In this document: positions 1-8,580 of the stretch, one piece after another
Layout: each line of letters opens with the position of its first letter
How positions within the stretch are numbered: position 1 is the stretch's first letter
DNA from: PHAA01 sp964494735
GTDB taxonomy: Bacteria; Bacillota; Syntrophomonadia; Syntrophomonadales; Syntrophomonadaceae
Length of the DNA stretch: 64,000 nt
Assembly: GCA_964494735.1 (NCBI GenBank)
Contig: CAZBSD010000006.1
Span: 1 to 64,000 of the forward strand
Direction: 5' to 3'
The notes under the pieces: generated by a model
What the model was told of the DNA's origin: nothing
The model's database searches: none
What the model saw: the letters and a program-made list of their open reading frames with translations, nothing else
Program-made: the position numbers and the translations under genes

Positions 1-42
1 TCCGGTTAACAGCCGGATGCTCTACCGTTGAGCTATCGAGGA
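1..42 (-). tRNA. tRNA-Asn (GTT), 3' part cut by window edge
   Basis: On the minus strand the 5' half of a tRNA is readable. The 5' acceptor strand TCCTCGA is at 36-42, then TA, a D arm with GCTC/GAGC, and an anticodon stem TCCGG/CCGGA closing the loop CTGTTAA. The anticodon is GTT (plus strand AAC at 8-10), which decodes asparagine. The variable region, T arm and 3' acceptor lie beyond position 1, so the gene is partial here. It lies downstream of rpoD on the same strand. Confidence 0.9.
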
Positions 43-137
43 AGGACCCAACGAATGTAATTATATAATCATTAAGATACCGTGTCAATAAGCCCTGATC
101 AAATTTGGCGGGGCCACCGAGCCACTACCTGGACCGA

Positions 138-1220
138 TTATTCAATGTAGTCCTTTAGTTTTTTACTCCGGGAAGGATGCCTCAGTTTGCGCAAAGCTTT
201 GGCTTCGATCTGTCTTATCCGCTCCCTGGTCACCCCGAATTCCTGCCCCACTTCCTCCAAAGTGCGCGGACGCCCATCATCCAGGCCGAACCGCAGGCGC
301 AGTACCTTCTCCTCCCGGTCGGTGAGGGTATTCAATATCCCATCCATGTGTTCCCGCAAGAGGACAAAGGAGGCTGATTCTTCGGGAGACTCCGCTTCCT
401 CATCAGTTATAAAATCACCCAGATGACTGTCATCTTCTTCGCCGATGGGTGTCTCCAGCGATACCGGTTCCTGGGCCACCTTCATGATCTCGATCACCCG
501 TTCCACCGATATGTCCATCTCTTCACCCACCTCGGTGGGGGTGGGTTCACGGCCCAAGGTCTGCAGTAGGCTGCGCTGCACTCTGGACAACTTGTTTATG
601 GTCTCCACCATATGGACCGGGATCCTTATAGTACGGGCCTGGTCAGCGATGGCGCGGGTTATAGCCTGCCTTATCCACCATGTGGCGTAGGTACTGAATT
701 TAAATCCCTTGCGATAATCGAATTTCTCGACCGCCTTCATTAGTCCCAGGTTACCTTCCTGGATCAAATCCAAAAACAGCATTCCCCGCCCCACATAGCG
801 TTTGGCGATGCTTACCACTAACCGCAGGTTGGCTTCCACCAACTTGCGTTTCGCTTCTTCATCTCCGTTTTCGATCAACAGAGCCAGCTCTATTTCCTCG
901 CTGGCGGTCAGCAGCCTAACCCGTCCGATCTCTTTCAAATACATGCGGACCGGGTCATCTATCTCAACCCCTTCGGGCACCATCACTTTTTCGTTCTCAA
1001 TACTCTCCGGTTCAACCTCATCTACATCATCTTCATGCTCCCCGTCCGGGCCCACAGTAATGCCCAGCGTCTGCAGATGCTCCAGTATATCATCGAGTAC
1101 GTCCGGCTCCAGGCTAAAACTCTGCAATTCTTCCATAATCTCTTCGTAAGTAAGGTTTTTCTTTTTCTTGCCTTTTTCAGCCAGACTGCTTATACTTTCT
1201 GCAATTTTGTTATCTTTCAC
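138..1220 (-). CDS. rpoD: primary RNA polymerase sigma factor RpoD/SigA
   Basis: 360-aa housekeeping sigma-70 factor that directs RNA polymerase to vegetative promoters. Visible parts: a region 1.1-like N-terminus (about residues 20-60), an acidic linker, region 1.2 (about 88-120, DDPVRMYLKEIG), region 2 (130-200, with the -10-reading helix around STYATWWIRQAI), region 3 (205-280) and region 4 (295-350, with the HTH at VTRERIRQIEAKALRKLR). The length is typical of Firmicute SigA. The start ATG overlaps the dnaG stop by 4 bp, so the two are translationally coupled in the classic dnaG-sigA operon. Confidence 0.98.
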   Translation of the reverse strand: MKDNKIAESISSLAEKGKKKKNLTYEEIMEELQSFSLEPDVLDDILEHLQTLGITVGPDGEHEDDVDEVEPESIENEKVMVPEGVEIDDPVRMYLKEIGRVRLLTASEEIELALLIENGDEEAKRKLVEANLRLVVSIAKRYVGRGMLFLDLIQEGNLGLMKAVEKFDYRKGFKFSTYATWWIRQAITRAIADQARTIRIPVHMVETINKLSRVQRSLLQTLGREPTPTEVGEEMDISVERVIEIMKVAQEPVSLETPIGEEDDSHLGDFITDEEAESPEESASFVLLREHMDGILNTLTDREEKVLRLRFGLDDGRPRTLEEVGQEFGVTRERIRQIEAKALRKLRHPSRSKKLKDYIE

Positions 1221-3001
1221 AGTGAACCTCCTTCCCGGGCAAAATGTGTGACTTTACTGATCCCTGCCATCAATCTGATCAGGGCATAAAAATCACCTTG
1301 ATCAGACAGTTTGTCTATCTGATCAAACATACCCTGCCATTGGCTCTCTGCCTTCTTCTGTTCCACCCGCATTACAAACTCTTCCACTTCCATATCTAGA
1401 TCATTACCCTCTTCGTCCAGCAACATTGCGATCAGGGCATAGGTTGAGGCAGTATCATCGGAGGGCTTGCCGGACAGCATTTGGCTCAGCCGGGATTCGC
1501 AGTCCCCCGCCAGCTGATCATACTCCTTGATGAAAGCCCGATATTTTTCATTGGCGAAGAAGTTTATGCCGATACGGCCTTTGATATTCCGGTAAAGCTC
1601 CGGGTCTTTCAACATGGCTGCCAGAATTTTCTCCTGTAGACCATATTTACCGTATTTAATATTATCCCTGATTATTCCATTATTATTCCTATAGCGCCTG
1701 TTATTACGGCGGCTATGACCACGGTTGTACTCCTGGGAAATCAGTTGCTCTTCCACTCTTAGTTTACGGGCCAGCGTTTTTAAGAAAGAATCCTTTTCCA
1801 TCCCGCTGGTTATGTTTTCTATATCTTCCCTAAGAGCATCGATTATACGCAACTTGTTTTCCAGATCCAATCGCGGAGCGGTATTGATCAATCGGTTTAG
1901 TTTAAATTCAATATCGCTATACACATTATTCTCGATATACTGCCAAAATCCCTCTTTCCCTGAATAATCTATGAAATCATCAGGATCCTGGCCGGCTGGC
2001 AGGCTTATAATCTCGACCTTGATCTCGGCTTTCCGCAGGACTATCGCAGAACGCAGTGTGGCGTTCTGGCCGGCTTCATCACCATCATAGAGAATGGTCA
2101 CCTTTTCCGCATACCGGCGCAACAAGCGGGCCTGGTCCTCAGTCAAAGCCGTTCCTAAGGAGGCTACCACGTTCATAATGCCCGTCTGTTGAAGTTTTAT
2201 ACAATCCATGTATCCTTCCACCAGGAACGAATTGTTGTTATGGCGGATCGATTCACGAGCCTGGGCCAGACCATATAGATTCTTTCGTTTGGAAAAGATA
2301 TCAGTTTCAGGGGTATTCAAATACTTGGGCATTGCGTCTCCCAGGCTTCTCCCCCCAAACCCGATCACATCACGGTTGAATAGCATGATCGGAAATATGA
2401 TCCGGTGGCGGAAGAGATCATAGAAGCGCCCCTGGGAATCATTGCGTTTGGCCAGCCCTGAAGCTTTTATCGTCTCCGCACCATAACCCTGGCCCAGTAA
2501 AAAACTGGTCAGTTCCTGCCACTCATCACCGGCGTAGCCCAGCCTATACAAATCGATAGTATCTTCACTGATCCCCCGCTTGCTCAGATAGGAACGAGCC
2601 CCATCACCTGCCGGCGACATCAGTTTTTGGTTAAAGAATTGGGCAGCGGTATTGTTGATGGTGATGATCGCTTTTTGATGATCGACTTTACCGCGATCCT
2701 TGGGCCGGCTTATGTCGACCCCCGCCTTGGCCGCCAGGATCTCCAGCGCTTCTCTGAATTCCAGCCCATCCTTTTTCATCAGGAAGGTGAAAATATTGCC
2801 GCCAGTGTGGCAGCCAAAACAGTAAAACATCTGCTTATCCCGGCTTACACTGAAAGACGGGGTCTTTTCACCGTGGAAGGGGCACAAGCCCCAGTGGTTA
2901 TTACCCTTGCGGCTGAGCTGAACCGTTTCCGAAATCAATTCCACAATATCCAGTTGGGATTGTATCTGTTCTATTTTATAGTCATCATCATAATGCGCCA
3001 T
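1217..3001 (-). CDS. dnaG: DNA primase DnaG
   Basis: 594-aa primase that makes RNA primers for replication. The N-terminal CHC2 zinc ribbon is seen as C40, H43, C61 and C64 (CPFHGEKTPSF ... YCFGCHTGG). The central TOPRIM catalytic core shows FLVEGYMD and ILYDGDEAG, whose acidic residues bind metal. The C-terminal third is the DnaB-interacting helical domain and is poorly conserved. It sits upstream of rpoD with a 4-bp overlap, as in Bacillus. A 91-bp gap separates it from dgt, whose stop is upstream. Confidence 0.97.
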   Translation of the reverse strand: MAHYDDDYKIEQIQSQLDIVELISETVQLSRKGNNHWGLCPFHGEKTPSFSVSRDKQMFYCFGCHTGGNIFTFLMKKDGLEFREALEILAAKAGVDISRPKDRGKVDHQKAIITINNTAAQFFNQKLMSPAGDGARSYLSKRGISEDTIDLYRLGYAGDEWQELTSFLLGQGYGAETIKASGLAKRNDSQGRFYDLFRHRIIFPIMLFNRDVIGFGGRSLGDAMPKYLNTPETDIFSKRKNLYGLAQARESIRHNNNSFLVEGYMDCIKLQQTGIMNVVASLGTALTEDQARLLRRYAEKVTILYDGDEAGQNATLRSAIVLRKAEIKVEIISLPAGQDPDDFIDYSGKEGFWQYIENNVYSDIEFKLNRLINTAPRLDLENKLRIIDALREDIENITSGMEKDSFLKTLARKLRVEEQLISQEYNRGHSRRNNRRYRNNNGIIRDNIKYGKYGLQEKILAAMLKDPELYRNIKGRIGINFFANEKYRAFIKEYDQLAGDCESRLSQMLSGKPSDDTASTYALIAMLLDEEGNDLDMEVEEFVMRVEQKKAESQWQGMFDQIDKLSDQGDFYALIRLMAGISKVTHFAREGGSL

Positions 3002-3092
3002 GACTTCAACCTACTATTCTATATCATAGGGGAAATCCCTTTTTAACCTGCAAAAAATTTAGGACCCCCGCTTCAGCCATTATCCCGCCCGG

Positions 3093-4151
3093 TTATTCTC
3101 CGAAAATACGTCTGGTGTCAGGCACCATCGACTGGGGGATGTAGATTTCCTTAAAGAGATTGATGCAGTAAGCGTCGCTCATGCCCGATATATAGTCCAG
3201 CACCGCTCTTTCCAGGCCTTCTTGGTCAGCGATTTGCACATACAACGGACTCATCTTGTTAGGGTTCTTCATATAATAGTCGTACAGGCTGGAGATTATG
3301 AACATAGCTCGATTTCTCTCTTCCTGGCATACTGGGCCCCGGTAAATATTCACAAACATGAATTCCCGCAATCCCCACAGCGCCCTTTCTACTTCCTGGC
3401 CTGGTTCAACCACTGCCACCTGCCCTGCATCCATTGCCTGGCGGGTATGATTAATAGTATCTATCACCAATGTCGCTATCCGCTGGCTATGGGTGGTTCC
3501 CAGAACATTCAGGAATTCAACCGGGATCTGGTCCAGAGTCAATAGCCCGGCTCTAATTGAATCGTCGATGTCATGCTGTACATAAGCTATCTTGTCAGCG
3601 ATCCTGATTACTTGGCCTTCGAGGGTCGCTGCATGTGGTCCCCCCTGCCCGTAGCCACTGTGACGAAGAACTCCGTCCAGAACTTCCGCAGACAGATTCA
3701 GCCCGCTGTCTCCTCTATGCTGCTCGACCCGGGTTAGGACCCGCACGCTGTTTTCGCTGTGCTTAAAGTCACCGCCGGTTATCTCGTTTAATACCTGCTC
3801 CCCGGAGTGGGCAAAGGGGGTGTGCCCCACATCATGAGCCAGAGCGATGGCTTCGATCAAGTCCAGGTTCAGGTTTAATCCGGCACCGATTGTGCGGGCG
3901 ATCTGATTTACCTCCAGGGTATGGGTTAGTCGAGTGCGATAATGATCACCTGGCGGCGCCACAAATACCTGGGTCTTATGTTTAAGACGCCGGAAAGACT
4001 TGGAGTGTATGACCCGGTCCCGGTCCACCATGAAACAGGTGCGGATAGGATCTGGCTCCTCCCTTTTATGACGTCCCGCTGAATCCCCCGCCTTAACCGC
4101 ATAGGGGCTCAAGCCAGCCGCCTCCCGGGTCTCAATTTCCTCCCTGATCAT
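3093..4151 (-). CDS. dgt: deoxyguanosinetriphosphate triphosphohydrolase-like HD protein
   Basis: HD-superfamily dNTP triphosphohydrolase that hydrolyses dGTP (or other dNTPs) to the nucleoside and tripolyphosphate. Metal ligands are visible as the H of RLTHTLEV, HD in LAHDVGHTPF, and the distal D in KIAYVQHDIDD. The N-terminal IHSKSFRRLKHKTQVF motif is typical. I start at the internal ATG at 4151 (352 aa). It is preceded by AGAGGTGAAGAGG, and MIREEIE-REAAGLSPYA matches the usual family N-terminus, while the 29-residue upstream extension does not. It lies between ppdK and dnaG, a common clostridial arrangement. Actual substrate range is unknown. Confidence 0.92.
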   Translation of the reverse strand: MIREEIETREAAGLSPYAVKAGDSAGRHKREEPDPIRTCFMVDRDRVIHSKSFRRLKHKTQVFVAPPGDHYRTRLTHTLEVNQIARTIGAGLNLNLDLIEAIALAHDVGHTPFAHSGEQVLNEITGGDFKHSENSVRVLTRVEQHRGDSGLNLSAEVLDGVLRHSGYGQGGPHAATLEGQVIRIADKIAYVQHDIDDSIRAGLLTLDQIPVEFLNVLGTTHSQRIATLVIDTINHTRQAMDAGQVAVVEPGQEVERALWGLREFMFVNIYRGPVCQEERNRAMFIISSLYDYYMKNPNKMSPLYVQIADQEGLERAVLDYISGMSDAYCINLFKEIYIPQSMVPDTRRIFGE

Positions 4152-4320
4152 TACCCTCTTCACCTCTTTCGCATAGCTGCCGGCCGCGTCTTGGCGAATA
4201 CACTTAATACGCTGCCGGACAACAAAACTTTCTATCATTCCATATACTACAACACCCGGTTAATTCCTCTAAAAATCCACAACTTAATGATCGGGATGGT
4301 CGGCAAGGCTTCGGTCAAAT

Positions 4321-4346
4321 TAAAAAGAGCCCTGGCAAACCAGGGC
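4321..4346 (-). terminator. rho-independent terminator after ppdK
   Basis: On the minus strand GCCCTGG-TTTG-CCAGGGC is followed by a T-rich run (TCTTTTTAATTT). It starts about 24 nt after the ppdK stop, so it should end the ccpN-ppsR-ppdK transcript ahead of dgt. Confidence 0.85.
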
Positions 4347-4369
4347 CCCACATATAAGTGCTGGATTTG

Positions 4370-7015
4370 CTAACCGTTGTTAATGGCTGCCTGGGCCGCT
4401 GCCAAACGGGCAATGGGGATTCGATAAGGGGAACAACTTACATAATTCAGACCGATAAGGTGACAGAACTCCACTGAACTCGGTTCGCCGCCGTGTTCAC
4501 CACAAATGCCCATCAGCATATCCGGTCGTACCGTCCGGGCTTTTTCCACCGCGATTTTCATAAGTCCGCCTACCCCTTTGCGGTCCAGGACAGCGAAGGG
4601 ATTGTCCTTCATTATCTTCCTCTCCAGATAGACGGGAATGAATTTGCCTTCCGCATCATCCCGGCTGAATCCCAAGGTGGTCTGGGTCAGGTCGTTGGTC
4701 CCGAAAGAGAAGAATTCTGCCAGCTGGGCAATTTCGTCAGCCACGATACAGGCTCGCGGCAGTTCCAGCATGGTCCCCAGCACAAAATCGAGTTCCTTAT
4801 TGTGAGCTAGTTTGAGTTCGGCATAGACCTCCAGGATGTCCTCGCGCAGTAGGGTGAATTCCATCTGGTCCATGACCAAGGGGATTTCCACCTCGGTGCA
4901 GGTGTCAATTCCCTCTTCCTGGAGCAGGTACATGGCTTCAAATATAGCCTGGGCCTGCATTCTGTAAATCTCCGGATATGTCAAGCCCAACCGGCAGCCC
5001 CGATGACCCAGCATCGGATTGGATTCTGACAAGGTATGCACCTTCTTGGCCAGCTGTTCCTTGGCAAAGATCTCATAGGGATTGGCATTGCGGAATTTCA
5101 TATCGGCCAGCTCCAGCATCAGTGTCTCATGGTGGGGCAGGAATTCATGCAGGGGCGGGTCCAGCAGCCTGATGGTTACCGGATGTGGTGCCATTGCCTT
5201 GAGAATCCCGTAAAAGTCGTCCCGCTGATAGGGGAGCAGTTTGGCCAGGGCGGCTTGTCGGGCGGACAGGTCATCGGCCAGTATCATCTCCTGAACGCTG
5301 GGTAGTCTATCCATAGCCATGAACATGTGCTCGGTGCGGACCAATCCTATTCCCTCCGCTCCAAATTCCCTGGCTTTCAGAGCATCCTCGGGAGTATCTG
5401 CGTTGGCTCTGACGCCCAGCTTTTTAATCTCATCAGCCCAGCTCAACAGGGTTTGAAATTCATCCGACAGGGTGGGTTCAATCATGGCTACTTCTCCCAG
5501 CATGACATTACCGGTGGAGCCGTCCACCGTAATAATATCACCTTCATTAACGGTGATCCCGTTGACGCTGAATTGTTTGGCGGCGAAATCAATCTTTATG
5601 CTCTCACATCCGCACACACACGGTTTACCCATGCCCCGGGCCACTACGGCGGCATGAGAAGTCATACCCCCCCGGGCGGTTAAGACCCCCTGAGAATGAA
5701 CTATCCCATGTATGTCGTCGGGGGCGGTCTCGTTACGGACCAGCACCACCCTCTCACCCGCTTCACCCAATTTCTCAGCCAGATCGGCATTCAGAACCAC
5801 TTTTCCACTGGCTGCCCCGGGGGAAGCCGGCAATCCTTTGGCAATAGGCTCCAACTGCACAGAGGTATCTATCTGTCTATGTAAAAGCTGGTCGATCTGT
5901 TCCGGATCTATTCTCAGCAGTGCTTCTTCCCTGCTTATCAGTCCCTCACTGACCATGTCAACCGCGATCTTTACGGCCGCTTTGGTGGTCCGCTTGCCGG
6001 TCCTGGTCTGCAACATATAAAGGACTCCCTTTTCGACGGTGAACTCTATGTCCTGCATATCACGATAATGGTTTTCCAGGTTGTTACAGGTGTCCACGAA
6101 TTGTTGATAGACGGAAGGCAGGTTTTCCTTGAGTTTGGATATCGGCAAGGGTGTTCTTATGCCGGCCACAACGTCCTCACCCTGGGCGTTTACCAGGAAT
6201 TCTCCATAAAGTTCGCGTTCACCGGTTGAGGGGCTGCGGGTAAAGGCCACCCCGGTACCACAATCCTCGCCGAGATTGCCGAATGCCATACACTGAACAT
6301 TCACAGCCGTGCCCAGGTCATCACGGATTTTGTTGATGCGTCTATAGACTATGGCCCGCTGATTATTCCAGGAACCGAACACTGCTTTAATAGCCATAAT
6401 AAGCTGTTCTTTTACGTCCTGGGGGAAATCGATACCTTTATCCTGTTTGACCTGCGCCTTATACTCTGCAATTATTCCTTTGAGCTCAGCGGCGGGTATT
6501 TCATAATCAAATATCAGGCCCAGTTTTCTTTTATATCTCTCGATAATGTCATCGAAGTGGGAATGGTCCATTTCCAGCACCACATTGCCGAACATCTGGA
6601 TAAACCTGCGATAGCAATCAAAAGCGAACCTCTCGTCACCGGAAAGGGCGGCCAGGCCCTGGACGGACTCATCATTAAGCCCCAGGTTCAAAATGGTATC
6701 CATCATACCCGGCATCGATACGGCGGCACCGGACCTCACTGAAACCAGCAAGGGATTGCCCTTGTCGCCAAAACTCTTGCCGGTCTTTTTCTCCAGAGTA
6801 GCCAGCGCCGCCAATGTCTGGTCCATGGTTCCTGCCGGAAAGTCCTCATTCAAAGCCAGGTACTCATTGCAAGCCTCTGCAGTTATGGTGAACCCCGGGG
6901 GAACTGGTAAACCTATATTGGTCATTTCCGCTAAATTGGCACCCTTGCCGCCCAGGATCGCGCGCATATCCGATTTACCTTCTTCAAACAGGTAGACCCA
7001 CTTCTTACTAGACAT
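4370..7015 (-). CDS. ppdK: pyruvate, phosphate dikinase
   Basis: 881-aa PPDK that interconverts pyruvate + ATP + Pi and PEP + AMP + PPi. The N-terminal ATP-grasp domain is followed by the swivelling phosphohistidine domain (about residue 450, GGMTSHAAVVARGMGKP, where H is the phosphocarrier and the preceding T is the regulatory site). The C-terminal PEP-utilising TIM barrel contains GHRGCRLG and the catalytic GICGEHGGEP near the end. Length is normal for the family. It overlaps its regulator gene ppsR by 8 bp. In an acetyl-CoA-forming anaerobe it would feed gluconeogenesis from pyruvate (inference). Confidence 0.97.
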   Translation of the reverse strand: MSSKKWVYLFEEGKSDMRAILGGKGANLAEMTNIGLPVPPGFTITAEACNEYLALNEDFPAGTMDQTLAALATLEKKTGKSFGDKGNPLLVSVRSGAAVSMPGMMDTILNLGLNDESVQGLAALSGDERFAFDCYRRFIQMFGNVVLEMDHSHFDDIIERYKRKLGLIFDYEIPAAELKGIIAEYKAQVKQDKGIDFPQDVKEQLIMAIKAVFGSWNNQRAIVYRRINKIRDDLGTAVNVQCMAFGNLGEDCGTGVAFTRSPSTGERELYGEFLVNAQGEDVVAGIRTPLPISKLKENLPSVYQQFVDTCNNLENHYRDMQDIEFTVEKGVLYMLQTRTGKRTTKAAVKIAVDMVSEGLISREEALLRIDPEQIDQLLHRQIDTSVQLEPIAKGLPASPGAASGKVVLNADLAEKLGEAGERVVLVRNETAPDDIHGIVHSQGVLTARGGMTSHAAVVARGMGKPCVCGCESIKIDFAAKQFSVNGITVNEGDIITVDGSTGNVMLGEVAMIEPTLSDEFQTLLSWADEIKKLGVRANADTPEDALKAREFGAEGIGLVRTEHMFMAMDRLPSVQEMILADDLSARQAALAKLLPYQRDDFYGILKAMAPHPVTIRLLDPPLHEFLPHHETLMLELADMKFRNANPYEIFAKEQLAKKVHTLSESNPMLGHRGCRLGLTYPEIYRMQAQAIFEAMYLLQEEGIDTCTEVEIPLVMDQMEFTLLREDILEVYAELKLAHNKELDFVLGTMLELPRACIVADEIAQLAEFFSFGTNDLTQTTLGFSRDDAEGKFIPVYLERKIMKDNPFAVLDRKGVGGLMKIAVEKARTVRPDMLMGICGEHGGEPSSVEFCHLIGLNYVSCSPYRIPIARLAAAQAAINNG

Positions 7016-7829
7016 TACTTAACCTCCTATAGTAAATTTCGAGTATTTTGCTGGCTGTTTCTTCGACTGCGCGGTTGGTAACATCGATAACCGGACACCC
7101 GAGTTTCTTCATTATCGAATCTGCATATTCCAACTCCTCCATGATCCGGTCGTAGTTTGCATAGCTGGCCTGTCCCGTCAGTCCCAGGGTCTTCAGTCTT
7201 TCGATACGGATATTGTTTAACAGCTCAGGTTTAATTATCAGACCTATGACTTTGCCCCGGTCCAGTTGGAACAGTTCTTCAGGAGGGGTGACCTCAGGTA
7301 CCAAAGGCACGTTGGCGACCTTAACCCTTTTGTGGGCCAAATACATGGAGAGCGGTGTTTTAGAGGTTCGGGACACGCCCACCAAAACAATGTCAGCCAT
7401 GGTGATGCCTTTGGGGTCTTTGCCGTCATCATAGCGGACCGCAAATTCGACCGCCTCAACCCGGCGGTAATACATTTCGTCGACCCGGCGCAGCAATCCC
7501 GGTTCTCTCCTGGGAGTTATGTGGCTGGCCTCCTCGAAAGCCGCGATAATCGGGCCCAATACATCTACGCATACGACTCCCGCTCGGCCCGCCTCCTGGC
7601 GCAGGTATTCTGCCAACTCATTCAAGACCAATGTATAGGCGATCATAAAGTTGTTTTCCACGGCTTGATGGACGACTTCGGCTATGGTGCCTTTGTCACT
7701 TATATTGGGTATTTGTCTAATCTCCATGGTTCCAGAATTAAACTGGCTGGCCGCCGCTCTGACAACCATCTCGGCGGTCTCACCAATGGAATCAGACACT
7801 ATAAAAACCCCGGGCAAATGCTCAGACAA
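7008..7829 (-). CDS. ppsR: PPDK regulatory protein (bifunctional kinase/pyrophosphorylase)
   Basis: 273-aa DUF299 family protein. In characterised members it uses ADP to phosphorylate, and Pi to dephosphorylate, the active-site threonine next to the catalytic histidine of PPDK or PEP synthase. The N-terminus FIVSDSIGETAEMVVRAA and the P-loop-like GVSRTSKTPLSMYLA (about residues 150-165) are diagnostic. The 8-bp overlap with ppdK makes PPDK the evident target. It lies 17 bp after ccpN, the same pairing as yqzB-yqfL in Bacillus subtilis. Confidence 0.95.
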   Translation of the reverse strand: MSEHLPGVFIVSDSIGETAEMVVRAAASQFNSGTMEIRQIPNISDKGTIAEVVHQAVENNFMIAYTLVLNELAEYLRQEAGRAGVVCVDVLGPIIAAFEEASHITPRREPGLLRRVDEMYYRRVEAVEFAVRYDDGKDPKGITMADIVLVGVSRTSKTPLSMYLAHKRVKVANVPLVPEVTPPEELFQLDRGKVIGLIIKPELLNNIRIERLKTLGLTGQASYANYDRIMEELEYADSIMKKLGCPVIDVTNRAVEETASKILEIYYRRLSNV

Positions 7830-7846
7830 TATTCGATACCTCCTCT

Positions 7847-8497
7847 TTATTTCAGAGCCAGGTCCAGAAACAACCTGGTTATATTGGTCTTGGTGATCCG
7901 GCCCACCACTTCCTGGCTTTCTCTGCCCGAACTACTTCCTATCCTGCGGACTACCGGTAATGAATCCACCTCATGCTCCACCAGTCTTTTGACCGCTTCC
8001 ACCACTTTATCATCGATGTCAGCAGTTATAACGTTGGGCATGCGGGTCATTATGACACTGACCGGCACCTTATGGATATCCCCTTTGCCCATTGTGGCCT
8101 TCAGCAGGTCCTTGCGTGATACCACTCCAGCCAGATTATTAGCATCCTCTACCACAAACAAAGTGCCGATATCTTCCAGGAAGAGAGTAACGATAGCATC
8201 ATATATGTTCGATTTCTCCTTGACCACCACGGGCAGAGACATTATGTCCTTGACTGTGTAGTGATTAAGCAACTTCTTGATCTTGTTGTTGTAACCGTCA
8301 GCTTTGTAGGTGTACCCTACCCGGGGTTTGGCCTCCAAATGACCAGACATGGTCAGGACTGCCAAATCGGGGCGCAAAGCTGCCCGGGTGACTTCCAGGA
8401 TCTCAGCTATGCTTTCACCAGTGATAGGCCCTTGCGTTTTCACTATATCCAGGATTTTCTCTTGCCGTTCATTCAGGTCGATGTTTTTCACCACCAA
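7847..8497 (-). CDS. ccpN: CcpN-like HTH/CBS transcriptional repressor
   Basis: 216-aa regulator with an N-terminal winged HTH (about residues 8-65, QEKILDIVKTQGPITGESIA) and two CBS domains (about 75-215, with VKDIMSLPVVV and VSVIMTRMPNVI). B. subtilis CcpN represses gluconeogenic genes and senses energy state through its CBS domains. Here it heads the ppsR-ppdK operon, so autocontrol of PEP synthesis is a reasonable inference. The start is uncertain: TTG at 8497 or GTG at 8494 or 8491. No SD is visible, and a promoter abuts the start (see the separate entry). Confidence 0.88.
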   Translation of the reverse strand: MVVKNIDLNERQEKILDIVKTQGPITGESIAEILEVTRAALRPDLAVLTMSGHLEAKPRVGYTYKADGYNNKIKKLLNHYTVKDIMSLPVVVKEKSNIYDAIVTLFLEDIGTLFVVEDANNLAGVVSRKDLLKATMGKGDIHKVPVSVIMTRMPNVITADIDDKVVEAVKRLVEHEVDSLPVVRRIGSSSGRESQEVVGRITKTNITRLFLDLALK

Positions 8498-8501
8498 TTA
8501 T

Positions 8502-8530
8502 GCTATACTTTTTGGCTCAAACCTCTTCAA
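8502..8530 (-). promoter_or_regulatory. predicted promoter of ccpN-ppsR-ppdK
   Basis: On the minus strand TTGAAG (8525-8530) and TATAGC (8502-8507) are separated by 17 nt. The expected transcription start (about 8495) falls on the ccpN start codons, implying a leaderless or nearly leaderless mRNA. The -35 and -10 each match consensus at four of six positions. Confidence 0.45.
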
Positions 8531-8580
8531 TTACATATACTTTATAGACTAATAAAAACCTGTTTGGCAAGGGAAATTTT

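Noticed and set aside
7266..8261. 331-aa plus-strand open frame across ppsR and ccpN
   Set aside because: It is a shadow of two minus-strand genes with strong family motifs.
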